NCBI GenBank assembly: GCA_043777895.1 | Contig: JAYWHD010000036.1 | Coordinates: 10,046 to 74,045, forward strand | Origin: JBDLSY01 sp043777895 | GTDB lineage: Bacteria > Pseudomonadota > Gammaproteobacteria > Burkholderiales > Burkholderiaceae_C | DNA length: 64,000 bases | Reading direction: 5' to 3' | Shown here: piece by piece, positions 1 through 9,853 of the stretch | Layout of the letters: every line of letters starts with the position of its first letter | Numbering within the stretch: the first letter of the stretch is position 1 | Notes under the pieces: model-generated | Databases searched by the model: none | What the model was told of the DNA's origin: nothing | The model's input: the letters and a program-made list of their open reading frames with translations, nothing else | Position numbers and translations under genes: made by a program

Positions 1-69
1 TTAGTTGATACTAACACTAACATTAATACTGATATTGATATTGATACTAATATTGATGCTAATATTAAT
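1..69 (+). repeat. In-frame Asn/Asp/Thr-rich simple repeat within the M61 gene
   Basis: Short units of the type ACTAAT, ATTGAT and ATTAAT repeat in the reading frame and encode alternating Asn/Asp/Thr/Ile. The repeat may start before the window. It directly precedes the conserved YAYDLSVR segment. Confidence 0.7.
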
Positions 70-1707
70 TTGACAGTGATTTGTTATATTTATGCTTATG
101 ATTTATCTGTACGAACCATTTACTTAGACGAATATTATGCTGTAATTAATTTTTCAAGTTTATGTTTAGCAGTCAAAGGGCAAGAAAATCGTCCTTGTTG
201 TATAACATTGTTGCCGCCTTGCAGCAATACACACAATCAGCACCGTATTGAAGCGGAGACTTGGCAAGTAGTAACCAGTTTACCCCGTTATCACCATACT
301 TTACCAAAGCATTTTGGAGCATACTATGCCATTGATTATGATGCACTAATTGATTATCCTGTCTATCTTGCCCCCAAGCACTTAATACAATGGGGACAGT
401 TTACAGTCAATAATGCACTGCATATTATTGCAATAGTTGGTCGTATACCTAGTTTAGATATGCCGCGTTTAATACGTGATACACAAGCCATTTGTGCCGC
501 ACAGATTGCTTTATTTGCCCCTGACACTCATGATGCACCTTTTTTAGATTCTGACACTCAAGCACACTATATATTTATGACACAGGCAGTCAGCGATGCT
601 TATGGTGGGCTAGAACACCGTGCCAGTACAGCACTCATTTGTAAACGTAGCGATTTACCCAATAATTTAGATAAAAGCCATGAGGTAAGTGCGGGTTACC
701 AACAATATTTAGGCTTAATTAGCCATGAATATTTTCATACATGGCTCGTTAAGCGGATTAAACCTGCTAACTTTGTCAAGTATGATTTAATACAAGAAAA
801 CTATACGCCTTTATTGTGGTTATTTGAAGGGTTTACCGCTTATTACGATGATTTAATATTGGTACGTGCCAACATTATCACACCCCAGCAATATTTAGAC
901 GGTGTATCTAAAACAATTAGCAGCGTTTTACGTACCCAAGCCCATTTGACTCAAAGTATTGCCGATGCTAGTTTTAATGCTTGGGTTAAATATTACAACC
1001 CCGATGCAAATAGCCCCAATGTAGACAGCAATTACTATACGCAAGGTAGCTTAATTGCTTTGTATTTAGATTTATATATTCGCTTACATACAGGTATTTT
1101 TAACACAGAAAAGGGTGTAACAACGCAAGCAAAAAGCTTAGATGACGTTATGCGGTTACTTTGGTATCGTTTTGGAAATGACTTTTACAAAGCCAATAAT
1201 CAGCCAAAGACAGGGGTTACTTTAGCGGATATTTACGCAACATTTAATTCAGCAACGGGGCTACATTTAGACAGTTTAATTGAATCACTGACGCAAATCG
1301 CTGCCGATATACCGCTACAAGTTTTAATAGAACAGTTTGGGATAACGTGGACTCAAACGGCTTTATCAAACACTGTTAGCTTAGGGGCTAATATAAAAAA
1401 TATAGGAAACGAAGTTTACTTAGCCAATGTTTACACGAATGAAGCAGCTCATAAAGCGGGTTTATCAGGGGGAGATTGCTTAATTTCGCTGGACAAACTG
1501 CGGATTACAGCCAGTAGTTTACCTACAATTTTGGCACGGCTACCTGCTGGAAAAACAGTTCATGTACTGGCTTGGCGACGCGATGAACTCATTGATACAC
1601 ATATTACTTTGGACGATTCACCCACTACACAGGTTAAACTAAGCTTAAAAAAAGTAATGCCCGGTTGCTTGACTGAATGGCTAAAAATAACGGTAATGTT
1701 TAAATAA
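1..1707 (+). CDS. M61 family glycyl aminopeptidase-like protein with PDZ domain, 5' end outside window
   Basis: The frame is open from base 1, so the N-terminus lies upstream of the window; the TTG at 70 is only the first possible start inside it. The motif YAYDLSVRT, 20-odd codons in, matches the end of the N-terminal beta-domain of M61 peptidases. The zinc site is HEYFH at 724-738, with the third ligand Glu in LFEGFTAYYD at about 820-849, and a GGLEHR motif lies upstream. The last 100 residues resemble a PDZ domain. Bases 1-69 encode an Asn/Asp/Thr/Ile-rich stretch that is not normal for the family and looks like an expanded in-frame repeat. Family members are metallo-aminopeptidases acting on small side chains; the substrate here is unknown. 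The gene converges on the next one with a 3-bp gap. Confidence 0.85.
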   Translation, partial: LVDTNTNINTDIDIDTNIDANINLTVICYIYAYDLSVRTIYLDEYYAVINFSSLCLAVKGQENRPCCITLLPPCSNTHNQHRIEAETWQVVTSLPRYHHTLPKHFGAYYAIDYDALIDYPVYLAPKHLIQWGQFTVNNALHIIAIVGRIPSLDMPRLIRDTQAICAAQIALFAPDTHDAPFLDSDTQAHYIFMTQAVSDAYGGLEHRASTALICKRSDLPNNLDKSHEVSAGYQQYLGLISHEYFHTWLVKRIKPANFVKYDLIQENYTPLLWLFEGFTAYYDDLILVRANIITPQQYLDGVSKTISSVLRTQAHLTQSIADASFNAWVKYYNPDANSPNVDSNYYTQGSLIALYLDLYIRLHTGIFNTEKGVTTQAKSLDDVMRLLWYRFGNDFYKANNQPKTGVTLADIYATFNSATGLHLDSLIESLTQIAADIPLQVLIEQFGITWTQTALSNTVSLGANIKNIGNEVYLANVYTNEAAHKAGLSGGDCLISLDKLRITASSLPTILARLPAGKTVHVLAWRRDELIDTHITLDDSPTTQVKLSLKKVMPGCLTEWLKITVMFK

Positions 1708-1710
1708 CAA

Positions 1711-2895
1711 TTAGCTAGGATAAGGCAAAACCGATGAAGCGGATAAATCATTAGCCGCTTGCATTAATAACCATGAACGAATCCGAGTCGCATCGTTAAT
1801 ACGCGACATTTTCCCCGCAGAATCAAGTAGTACCATCATCACTGAACGCCCATCTATGAGTGCATGCATCACTAAACATTGTCCTGCAGCGTTAATAAAA
1901 CCCGTCTTTTGTAACAAAACAGTCCACTCTGGATTATTAACTAAACGATTAGTACTGTGAAAAGACAACAACTGCCCCATCTCTCCAGTTAATGTTAAAC
2001 TGGATTGAGTGGAAAAATCACGGATTAATGGATACTTACTAGCTGCTTTCATTAGCTTAACTAAATCTTGTGCTGACGCCATATTGGCACTGGCTAAACC
2101 CGTACCTTCAACAAAATAACTTTGATTCATACCTAACTGCATTGCTTTGTAGTTCATTGCATCAACAAATGCCGATTTACCGCCTGGATAATAGCGAGTT
2201 AGCATATTAGCAGCACGGTTTTCACTTGACATTAAGGCTAAGTGTAGTGCTTCACGGCGACGCAACTGAATACCCAAACCTAAACGCGAACGTACTTGCT
2301 TTTCTAACTGTAAATCAGGTTCTTCAATCGTTAATATTTCATCTAAATCTTGATGTGAATCCATCACAACTAAAGCTGTCATTAGCTTAGTAATTGAAGC
2401 AATAGGCAAAGCCGTTGAGCTATTTTTATCCAATAATACTTCGCCTGTTTTTACATCAACTACAAATGCAACCGATGATTTTAACGCTAAAGGATCTGGT
2501 GTATCGCGTAAACCTACCGATACCGCCATACTTGAAGGCGGTAGATGTGTAGCAACATAGGCCGTAGTTTTATAACGAGTAGCACTAGAATAGTAAGCAT
2601 CATTTAATGATGTTTTCAAGCTAGGGAATGTTTTCTTTGAACTTAAATGACTGGATTGACTATTATGGCTGTTATTAGCTTTAGTATTATTCAATTTAAT
2701 TTTAATTACTCGCCCTGCTTTTGTGGATTTGGGCTCAATTTTAATAGTATGTTTAGTTTTGACGACAGTAAAGTTTTTTTTAGAATGTTCATGGCGATTT
2801 TTTGCATCAACTACGCCATTACCTAACACTAATATTAATGTTACAAAAAGAGCTTGTCTTAACAAACACAATGACGAATAACGTAGAAAATTCAT
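1711..2895 (-). CDS. pbpG: D-alanyl-D-alanine endopeptidase (PBP7 type, peptidase S11)
   Basis: This is a serine penicillin-binding protein that would cleave D-Ala-meso-DAP cross-links or trim stem peptides in the periplasm. The three active-site motifs are in order: SITK at residues 167-170 (nucleophile Ser167), SEN at 224-226 and KTG at 330-332. Residues 1-31 form a signal peptide. Residues 32-90 are a basic, Lys/Asn/Ser-rich linker, longer than usual, which might bind the wall. At 394 residues it is a little longer than E. coli PBP7. It converges with the M61 gene and has 168 bp of AT-rich sequence upstream. Low-molecular-weight carboxypeptidases share the same fold, so endo- versus carboxypeptidase is inferred from overall similarity. 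Confidence 0.88.
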   Translation of the reverse strand: MNFLRYSSLCLLRQALFVTLILVLGNGVVDAKNRHEHSKKNFTVVKTKHTIKIEPKSTKAGRVIKIKLNNTKANNSHNSQSSHLSSKKTFPSLKTSLNDAYYSSATRYKTTAYVATHLPPSSMAVSVGLRDTPDPLALKSSVAFVVDVKTGEVLLDKNSSTALPIASITKLMTALVVMDSHQDLDEILTIEEPDLQLEKQVRSRLGLGIQLRRREALHLALMSSENRAANMLTRYYPGGKSAFVDAMNYKAMQLGMNQSYFVEGTGLASANMASAQDLVKLMKAASKYPLIRDFSTQSSLTLTGEMGQLLSFHSTNRLVNNPEWTVLLQKTGFINAAGQCLVMHALIDGRSVMMVLLDSAGKMSRINDATRIRSWLLMQAANDLSASSVLPYPS

Positions 2896-3063
2896 AAATA
2901 TATCTCAATCAAAAATTTAATCAATACTGGATACGATAACACTTAGCAAACGCTGATTTTAAATGTTATTTTTTATTAGCAATAGTAAATCAAGGAACAT
3001 TACTTTTTATTACTAAATTATTAGCTCAATAAAAATTTAGAATTTTAAAATAAAGTGTAAAAA

Positions 3064-4866
3064 TTATATTAAATTATTTCTTGCACGCATTTCAGCATGT
3101 ATTTTGTCTATTTCATCTGGTAATTGACTAGGCTTGACCGAAGCATTGGGATTGGCTAAATTATTAGGGCCTACGATGCTATTAATAGGTGTAGTGGGTA
3201 GTTTGGTAGTATCTGATGCGTCTCTTGTCAACCATGCGTACATTTTATTTTCAAATTTTTCATTTGTTTTATTTATAGATTTTATTGTATTTGTAAATTC
3301 TTCACTTGATGATGGTCTAGGTGTAGGTATTCTTATAGTGCTAGGTATTGCATTTGATGTATTGGAACTCGCCAAAGTATCAGAGTTTGATCTTGCACTT
3401 GAAGTACTAGGGTTTGCTCCTGCACTTGCATTACTAGAGTTTGATTTTGTATTCAGACCATCACTTTTCGTTAATTGTTCATACGCATTATTAACCTCTC
3501 GTATTCTAATGGACGATTCTACACTACTATTTTTATCTGGGTGATGATTGAGAGCCTCTTTCCTATATGCTCGTTTAATTTCGGCAAGTGTCGCATTGGC
3601 TGAAACCCCTAAGCTGTCACGAGCTAGCTTATCAAGAGCCATTTTTTTATCACTTGCAACATTAGAGTTTGCTGAAGGGTTAGGCCTTGTACCTGAAGTA
3701 TTAGTATTTGCTGAAGGATTGGGTGGTCTAGTAGTATTTTGCGTAGCACTTGGCGTACCAGCCGCTGCAACATTATTGATAAATCTACCCACTTTTTGTG
3801 CAGTTTTTCTCATATAAGGTTGATGCGGGGTTGCATTACGCGTACTCATAGCCATACCCACACCAGATTTTGTTGTACCTGCTGTCAATAATGTACCAGC
3901 AAAATTAGCAGAGTTAGCTGGAACCCAAGCGATTAAAGCGGTTAAAGTAATCCCAAACCCTGCTTGAATAACAGATTCTTGTAATTCAGAAATAACGTAA
4001 CTACCTACCGTACTACTCATATAATGACTGGCTATGCCCCCAGCCGAAAGAGTCGCTAAAATAGCTAAAAATGAAATGGTTACTTTAGTACAAATAGTAA
4101 TAGTTACAATCAAAACAGCCATTTGGATACTTGCAGCAAACATCATATTAAGCCAACTATGAAAAAACTCGCGAGTCACTTTGTACAACATACAGTACAA
4201 CGCTAAGGGGAATAACGCTAGCCCAGTTTTAATCATTAATTCGTTAATCAAAAAAATAATTCCTGCCGTAATTTGTGGCGAGACATCAGATATAAGCGCC
4301 ATAATAAAAGCAGTCGTTTGTAGAGGTGCACTGACATCTTTCATCACGGGTGCCATAGTGAGTAAGTTAGATGCGGCAAAAGCTGCGTTCATTAAGCCTA
4401 ATTCAATGGCTATTTTTCTACCAGGTATTGTAGTTGTCAACACACTAATTGGAGGAAGCCCTAAAAGGGTTAAATCACCCGAACTATTTGGATTAATTAA
4501 GTTACCTGTAGACCATTCACCAGGCGATGTCTGCATAGCACCCGTCAAACCATCAATGATCATTCGGCGTAAGGCCTTCACAAGACCCAATGCGCTATCT
4601 ACATCTGTTTTTACATAGTGTAAAACTATTATGACTATAATTACATGATACAGTAAGTCACGTAAGCTTGGGTTAGGCACTGCTTCAGTAGACTTTTGTA
4701 AAATAATTATGTACCCGTAATGTGCAATGTACATTGTTTCAATGCCTAAGGCAATAATCATTATTGAAGTACCAAATTTAGCGATTGCTGGATCTACCAC
4801 AGCACTGTAACCACTTAAGATTAAGGTAGAAATGAGTTGAAATATGGGGTAGGCAAACGAATCCAT
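3064..4866 (-). CDS. VirB6/TrbL-like polytopic membrane protein with C-terminal J domain
   Basis: The 600-residue product has two parts. Residues 1 to about 340 are hydrophobic, with helices near 30-55, 70-86, 203-228, 245-272 and 298-320 around a soluble loop, in the style of the VirB6/TrbL channel proteins of type IV secretion systems. Residues 345-408 are a Pro/Asn/Ser/Thr-rich linker. Residues 409-468 are a J domain with helix II basic residues (KRAYRKEA) and the HPD triad at 442-444, the signature for stimulating DnaK/Hsp70 ATPase. The rest is Ser/Asn-rich and ends near an acidic segment. No other T4SS gene is present in the window, so it stands alone. The VirB6 assignment rests on topology and overall look, not on a diagnostic motif; the J domain is secure. 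Its role is unknown. Confidence 0.7.
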   Translation of the reverse strand: MDSFAYPIFQLISTLILSGYSAVVDPAIAKFGTSIMIIALGIETMYIAHYGYIIILQKSTEAVPNPSLRDLLYHVIIVIIVLHYVKTDVDSALGLVKALRRMIIDGLTGAMQTSPGEWSTGNLINPNSSGDLTLLGLPPISVLTTTIPGRKIAIELGLMNAAFAASNLLTMAPVMKDVSAPLQTTAFIMALISDVSPQITAGIIFLINELMIKTGLALFPLALYCMLYKVTREFFHSWLNMMFAASIQMAVLIVTITICTKVTISFLAILATLSAGGIASHYMSSTVGSYVISELQESVIQAGFGITLTALIAWVPANSANFAGTLLTAGTTKSGVGMAMSTRNATPHQPYMRKTAQKVGRFINNVAAAGTPSATQNTTRPPNPSANTNTSGTRPNPSANSNVASDKKMALDKLARDSLGVSANATLAEIKRAYRKEALNHHPDKNSSVESSIRIREVNNAYEQLTKSDGLNTKSNSSNASAGANPSTSSARSNSDTLASSNTSNAIPSTIRIPTPRPSSSEEFTNTIKSINKTNEKFENKMYAWLTRDASDTTKLPTTPINSIVGPNNLANPNASVKPSQLPDEIDKIHAEMRARNNLI

Positions 4867-5187
4867 AAATATTCCTGTTTAATTTATATTTATATTTATT
4901 TATTTATATTTATTTATATTTATTTTTTATTTATATTTTTTTAAATTTACACTATTTATGCTATTTACTATGTTACTTATAGTATTCACATACTTACAAT
5001 ATTCGCCTATTTGTTTACTTACTTACTTACTTATTTGTTTACTTATTTGTTTAAGTCAGCCTATAAAATATTATTTAAGTACTAACAAAACGTTATGTGC
5101 AATAATAGCGTTTTAAACCCAAACTTGGTAAGTGTTTTACATTTAATTAAAACTGTAAAGTGGCTACCTCCTAACTAAGAGTATTTT
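4867..5187. other. AT-rich intergenic region between the VirB6/J gene and rpmE2
   Basis: The first 60 bases are iterations of TTTATATTTATT, and about 5015-5060 are iterations of ACTT/ATTTGTTT. A weak hairpin with arms AAAACG (5087-5092) and CGTTTT (5109-5114) lies 75 bp before rpmE2. The region must hold the promoters of two divergent genes, but no canonical -35/-10 pair can be assigned. Confidence 0.5.
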
Positions 5188-5445
5188 ATGAAAAAAAGCA
5201 TTCACCCAAACTTTCGCGAAGTATTATTTTTAGATGTAACCAACGCTAAAAAGTACATTATTCGCTCTACTTTAAATAGTAAAGAAACCATTGAACACGA
5301 AGGTAAAACCTATCCTTTGTTTAAATGTGATTTAACCTCTAGTTCGCACCCATTTTATACGGGCGAACAGAATAAAATCGTTGATACCGCAGGTCGTGTT
5401 GATCGCTTTAAACAAAAATTTGCTAAAATGACTGGTAAAGCGTAA
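5188..5445 (+). CDS. rpmE2: 50S ribosomal protein L31 type B
   Basis: The 85-residue product begins MKKSIHPNFREVLFLD and carries the SSHPFYTG segment typical of L31. It lacks the CxxC zinc pairs of zinc-binding L31, so it is the zinc-independent type B paralogue, which in many bacteria replaces the zinc form under zinc limitation. No zinc-type L31 gene is present in this window. The gene is monocistronic, followed by a strong inverted repeat and a 225-bp gap before serS. Confidence 0.95.
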   Translation: MKKSIHPNFREVLFLDVTNAKKYIIRSTLNSKETIEHEGKTYPLFKCDLTSSSHPFYTGEQNKIVDTAGRVDRFKQKFAKMTGKA

Positions 5446-5512
5446 TTTTATACAATTTATAAACTTATTTTTATAAACTATAGATTTATTTAATCTTAAT
5501 TAATTTTAATAT

Positions 5513-5559
5513 AAGCAGTAGTAAAAAGCCCTATACAGTGCGGTTTTTTACTACTGCTT
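5513..5559 (+). terminator. Putative terminator after rpmE2
   Basis: Perfect 15-bp inverted repeat: AAGCAGTAGTAAAAA at 5513-5527 pairs with its complement at 5545-5559 around a 17-base loop. The T-run lies in the 3' arm rather than after it, so termination could be bidirectional or the structure may serve as an mRNA 3' end. Confidence 0.65.
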
Positions 5560-5670
5560 ACTGCTTAAAGGCAATACATATTTTATAAAAATACTTTTAA
5601 GATACTTTTAAGATACCTATTTTAAATACCTATTTAATGCTTAGTACATTAACACTACCAAAGGCTTTTC

Positions 5671-6966
5671 ATGTTAGACATTCAACAATTACGCAAAGAG
5701 TTACCCTCAATTGTCGCTAGTTTAAGTACGCGTGGTTTTACATTTGATACCAGTACTTTTGAATCTCTAGAAACGCAAAGAAAAACACTACAATTTAGCA
5801 CAGAACAATTACAGGCACAACGCAATAGCTTATCCAAACAAGTCGGCATATTAAAAGCAAAAAAAGTAGATGTCAGCGATATTTTAAACAAAGTATCTAT
5901 TGTAAGTAACGAACTGTCACACAATGAACAAACACTGAAAAACTTACAAAATCAAATTGAATTATTTTTGTTAGACATACCCAATATTCCGCACAGTTCA
6001 GTCCCGATTGGAACGAATGAACAGGGTAATTTAGAATTATTACGCTGGGGTATTCCTCGCGTGTTTACTAATGAAACTACACTGAAAGACCATGTTGATA
6101 TCGGTACATCATTAGGGTTAGATTTTGATACAGGCACTGTATTAACAGGCTCTCGCTTCGCTGTGCTAAAAGGCGGCATCGCAAAACTACACCGTGCCTT
6201 AGCTGCGTTTATGTTAGATATGCACACCACTGAACACGGCTACACCGAATACTATACACCCTATATTGTTAATGCAGAAACATTACGAGGAACGGGTCAA
6301 TTACCCAAGTTTGAAGCCGATTTATTTGCAGTTAAAAAAGGGGGGCAAGACAGTGACAATGAATTGCTTTACTTAATTCCAACTGCCGAAGTCACTTTAA
6401 CCAATACGGTACGCGGTGCATTGTTAAATGCAACTGATTTACCTCTAAAAATGACTGCCCATACCCCCTGTTTTCGTAGCGAAGCAGGCAGTTATGGCCG
6501 TGATACGCGAGGTCTCATTCGCCAACACCAATTTGATAAAGTTGAAATGGTACAAATAACTGATACTAGTACCAGCTATGCGGCACTAGAACAACTAACA
6601 CAGCATGCTGAAGCCATTTTACAGGCGTTAGAATTACCTTATAGAAAAATGCTCTTGTGTACTGGTGATATGGGATTTAGTGCCAGCAAAACCTATGATT
6701 TAGAGGTATGGTTACCCGCTCAAAATACTTATCGAGAGATTAGTTCTTGCTCAAATTGTGAAGCTTTTCAAGCAAGACGACTAGGTACTCGATCTAAGGG
6801 TTTAGCAGGTAAAACTGAACCCGTGCATACCTTAAATGGTAGTGGTTTAGCAGTAGGCCGTACTTTAGTTGCTATTTTAGAAAACTATCAAAATACTGAT
6901 GGTTCTGTCAATATTCCAACGGCTTTGCAGCCTTGGATGGGCGGTATAAAGCAACTATATACTTAA
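5671..6966 (+). CDS. serS: Seryl-tRNA synthetase
   Basis: Charges tRNA-Ser (and tRNA-Sec) with serine. At 431 residues it has normal length. An N-terminal long coiled-coil arm (about residues 30-100) binds the tRNA long variable arm. The class II core contains motif 2 (FRSEAGSYGRDTRGLIRQHQF) around residue 270 and motif 3 (GSGLAVGRTLVAILE) near residue 391. The start MLDIQQLRKEL is the usual one. It is transcribed alone, 100 bp before the DUF349 gene, with no terminator obvious between them. Confidence 0.97.
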   Translation: MLDIQQLRKELPSIVASLSTRGFTFDTSTFESLETQRKTLQFSTEQLQAQRNSLSKQVGILKAKKVDVSDILNKVSIVSNELSHNEQTLKNLQNQIELFLLDIPNIPHSSVPIGTNEQGNLELLRWGIPRVFTNETTLKDHVDIGTSLGLDFDTGTVLTGSRFAVLKGGIAKLHRALAAFMLDMHTTEHGYTEYYTPYIVNAETLRGTGQLPKFEADLFAVKKGGQDSDNELLYLIPTAEVTLTNTVRGALLNATDLPLKMTAHTPCFRSEAGSYGRDTRGLIRQHQFDKVEMVQITDTSTSYAALEQLTQHAEAILQALELPYRKMLLCTGDMGFSASKTYDLEVWLPAQNTYREISSCSNCEAFQARRLGTRSKGLAGKTEPVHTLNGSGLAVGRTLVAILENYQNTDGSVNIPTALQPWMGGIKQLYT

Positions 6967-7069
6967 ATTAAGCGAATATCTATCATCTACATGGTATATG
7001 ATTTTAGATATTATATGATTTTAGATATAATTTATTTTTTAGAGTGTGATTTTTAGAGTGTGAGTGTCT

Positions 7070-9847
7070 ATGTCCATATTGTCTACATTTAAAGCTTTGT
7101 TTACGCGTCAAAATAATAGTCATCATAAAACTATTATTAAAGACATACCCAAAAAAAATTCTGCTTCACCTTCTATAGCGATGCCTATACAAGCACAAAT
7201 AAAATCAACTACACCCGCTTTTGATGCCCAAGCCGTTCAAGTTGAACTGAATAGTTTAATTAATTTACCGAACGATGCACATAAAGATGGGTTACTTATA
7301 GCATTTGCAACTAAAAGCTTAAGTACGCAGCACCGTTGGCAAGCGGTACAAGCAACGAGTCCCGCAGCATGGCAAACTATTTTGACACAGGTTGCACCGC
7401 GTGACCGCCGTATATTTAAATGGGTTAAGGCTGAAATAGCCAACCAAAAAGCAGCCCAGACCAAAGAATCTACGTGGGCTGATTTATCAAGCCGTTATCA
7501 AACATTGTTACGAACACCCAGTATAGAAGTGAGTCATTTTATTGATTTAGACAAAGCCTTTGACAATGCACATACCAAATGTACATTTGATATAAATATC
7601 CAAACTACGGTTACTGAATGGCGTTCACAGCTACAAAGCCGTCTACAAATACAAAATGATATGCAACGAACGGCTCAACGCTTATTAGCGGATATTAAGC
7701 ATATTTATGCCCTTGCACAGTCGGGCGAATGCGATACCCATTTAACTGTGCAATTAGATGCAGCAGTGACTACCTATAATGACTTACCTGCGGCCAATGG
7801 TGTATTGGCTATTCAACGTTTATATGAAGAAATAAATACACTGTTACCTATAGTCAATACAACACTGACGGACGCTGCTATTGCAGCAAACCAGTTAAAT
7901 GAAGTCAATCAATTGCTTAAAAAAGCGCAGGACTTTTCTCAACAAGACCCTAGCAGCATTAACGCTATTGGAATAGCTGAATTAAAACGTACTTGGCTTG
8001 ATAAATTTAATGGCTATGAAGCACAAAAGCGTAGCTTTGAAACTGCATTAAACCAAGCTAATCAGCAATTGTCTGTCTATCAATCACAATTAATAGCACA
8101 TTGTAACGGCTATCAAAATGAGTTAAACAATAAACAAATTGCTTTGTCTGCCGCCTTAGAAGCAGGACAAGGACAAACTAGTGTTGCACTGTTTGACGAA
8201 ATAAATGCCTACATTGCTCAATCATCGACACTAGATGTACCCACATTGCCCAGTGAACAGTCTGCTGAACTAGACCGTTTATTGTCGCAAGCCCGAGAAA
8301 TACGCAGTTTGTTATGGCAAGGTGCTGCATTAGAACGTGACATAATCATTAATAAACTACAGTCTTTAGCTGATAAACCTTTAGTGGGTAAATTCCAAGA
8401 AGCTGCATTTAAAGAAGCCATAGACGCTTGGAAAGCTATTAATCTTAAAGCAGGTAACGCGCCTAGTGGTGTTTATAATCAATTTAAAATTGCCAGTGAT
8501 GCCGCTTATAACCCAATTAAGCTATATAAAGAAGGTATGCGACAAGTCAATACCGTTGGTAACGAACAACGTGAAATTTTACTCACCGAACTAAGCACTA
8601 TTCAAGCGGAAATTGATTGGAATACAGTGGATTGGCGTGGTGTAGAGGACTTACGCAAAGAAGCCCGTAAACAATGGCGTGAATGTTTACCTGCTTCATA
8701 CAAAGACCGTGATACACTGTATCAACGTTTTGATGCAACTATGCAGGTGTTTGAAGAAAAATTAGCCTATGCTCGTACAACAGAATTAAGCCGTAGAGAC
8801 ACTTTAACGCAAGCAGCCAAGGCTTTAGACGGACAACCCTTTGCCGAACAACATAGCCAAGCCCGTGAGTTAATGGCCCGCTATAGTAGCGAAAGAATTA
8901 ATGTATTAATACCGCGTGAACTTGACCAAGCTTCATGGCTAAGTTTTCGTGCTGCCGTTGATGCGGTTTATGCACGGCGTGACGCAGAACGTCAAGCTGA
9001 AATTAATACTACTAATCAAGTAATCACGGACTTAATTAACGCTAAACACACTGTCTTAACGCAGTTAAAAACGATTTATTCTAATACACCTATACCTGTA
9101 TTTACGCCTATATTGAATGGTACTGAAAATAACTCCGTAATCAATAACGTGTCTTTAAACTCTAAGTCATTACAAGCCGCATTAACTAAAGCTCAAAATG
9201 ATTGGTATGAGTTAGGCGAATTGTCCCCAGAAATAATGGGGGTGAATAGTGAATGCTTGATACAAGACTGGCTGGCGACTCAAGCTGATGTAGATATAAA
9301 TATAAATAGCTTAAAAAACTACGAAAAACAAGCCCGCATCGTACAAGCATTAAATGTAGCAAAAGCACTTGATAGTAACAGCATTAATAATATTGATAAT
9401 GCTATTAATACTAATAATACTAATAATACTAATAATACTGATAATACTGATAATATTAATACTGATTTGCTCAATATATGGACTGTTGCCAGTGAAGACA
9501 GTTTGATTAAACACGCATTTATTAAGCGTATTACTGCCTTACAAAATAATACCCAGCGTGTATCTGATACAGCCGAAGCATTGCATCAAGCAATATTAAT
9601 CGCTGAAATTACTAATCAAATGGATAGCCCAACTGCTTATAAAGCAGACCGTTTAGCATTACAAGTCCAATCTTTGTCTGATAAGCTTACTGGGACAAAG
9701 CAGCAAAACCCTGATACAGGGCTTATTGCGTGGCTCACCGCTTTAGCATTACCCAATAGTACTCAAGGTGAAGCGGGCGAACGCCTTGCTTTAATGGCGA
9801 AACAACTTAGCTCTACAACACTACCCAATAGCTATTTCGTAAAGTAA
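7070..9847 (+). CDS. DUF349 domain-containing coiled-coil protein
   Basis: A 925-residue, mostly helical, Gln/Ala/Leu-rich protein with several DUF349-type repeats, for example the segment around WNTVDWRGVEDLRKEARKQW at about residue 523. The biochemical role of DUF349 proteins is not established. The ATG at 7070 is preferred over a GTG two codons upstream. Residues 768-799 are an Asn/Thr/Asp-rich insertion encoded by 9-bp repeats (9371-9466). It ends 6 bp before rsmH, so it is probably co-transcribed with the dcw cluster and sits where mraZ usually lies. Confidence 0.8.
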   Translation: MSILSTFKALFTRQNNSHHKTIIKDIPKKNSASPSIAMPIQAQIKSTTPAFDAQAVQVELNSLINLPNDAHKDGLLIAFATKSLSTQHRWQAVQATSPAAWQTILTQVAPRDRRIFKWVKAEIANQKAAQTKESTWADLSSRYQTLLRTPSIEVSHFIDLDKAFDNAHTKCTFDINIQTTVTEWRSQLQSRLQIQNDMQRTAQRLLADIKHIYALAQSGECDTHLTVQLDAAVTTYNDLPAANGVLAIQRLYEEINTLLPIVNTTLTDAAIAANQLNEVNQLLKKAQDFSQQDPSSINAIGIAELKRTWLDKFNGYEAQKRSFETALNQANQQLSVYQSQLIAHCNGYQNELNNKQIALSAALEAGQGQTSVALFDEINAYIAQSSTLDVPTLPSEQSAELDRLLSQAREIRSLLWQGAALERDIIINKLQSLADKPLVGKFQEAAFKEAIDAWKAINLKAGNAPSGVYNQFKIASDAAYNPIKLYKEGMRQVNTVGNEQREILLTELSTIQAEIDWNTVDWRGVEDLRKEARKQWRECLPASYKDRDTLYQRFDATMQVFEEKLAYARTTELSRRDTLTQAAKALDGQPFAEQHSQARELMARYSSERINVLIPRELDQASWLSFRAAVDAVYARRDAERQAEINTTNQVITDLINAKHTVLTQLKTIYSNTPIPVFTPILNGTENNSVINNVSLNSKSLQAALTKAQNDWYELGELSPEIMGVNSECLIQDWLATQADVDININSLKNYEKQARIVQALNVAKALDSNSINNIDNAINTNNTNNTNNTDNTDNINTDLLNIWTVASEDSLIKHAFIKRITALQNNTQRVSDTAEALHQAILIAEITNQMDSPTAYKADRLALQVQSLSDKLTGTKQQNPDTGLIAWLTALALPNSTQGEAGERLALMAKQLSSTTLPNSYFVK
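9371..9466 (+). repeat. In-frame Asn/Thr/Asp microsatellite in the DUF349 gene
   Basis: Tandem units of AATACTAAT and AATACTGAT encode repeated Asn-Thr-Asn/Asp, 32 codons in all. The stretch preserves the reading frame, and the coding sequence resumes as helical protein on both sides. Confidence 0.85.
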
Positions 9848-9853
9848 GACACT

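Noticed and set aside
3134..4618. Open frames on the plus strand at 3134-3544, 3548-3817 and 4181-4618
   Set aside because: They are antisense to the VirB6/J-domain gene, whose J domain motif and membrane topology make the minus strand the coding one.
5513..5559. Inverted repeat after rpmE2 considered as a transposon end or att site
   Set aside because: There is one copy, it lies just after a stop codon, and a terminator-like role explains it.
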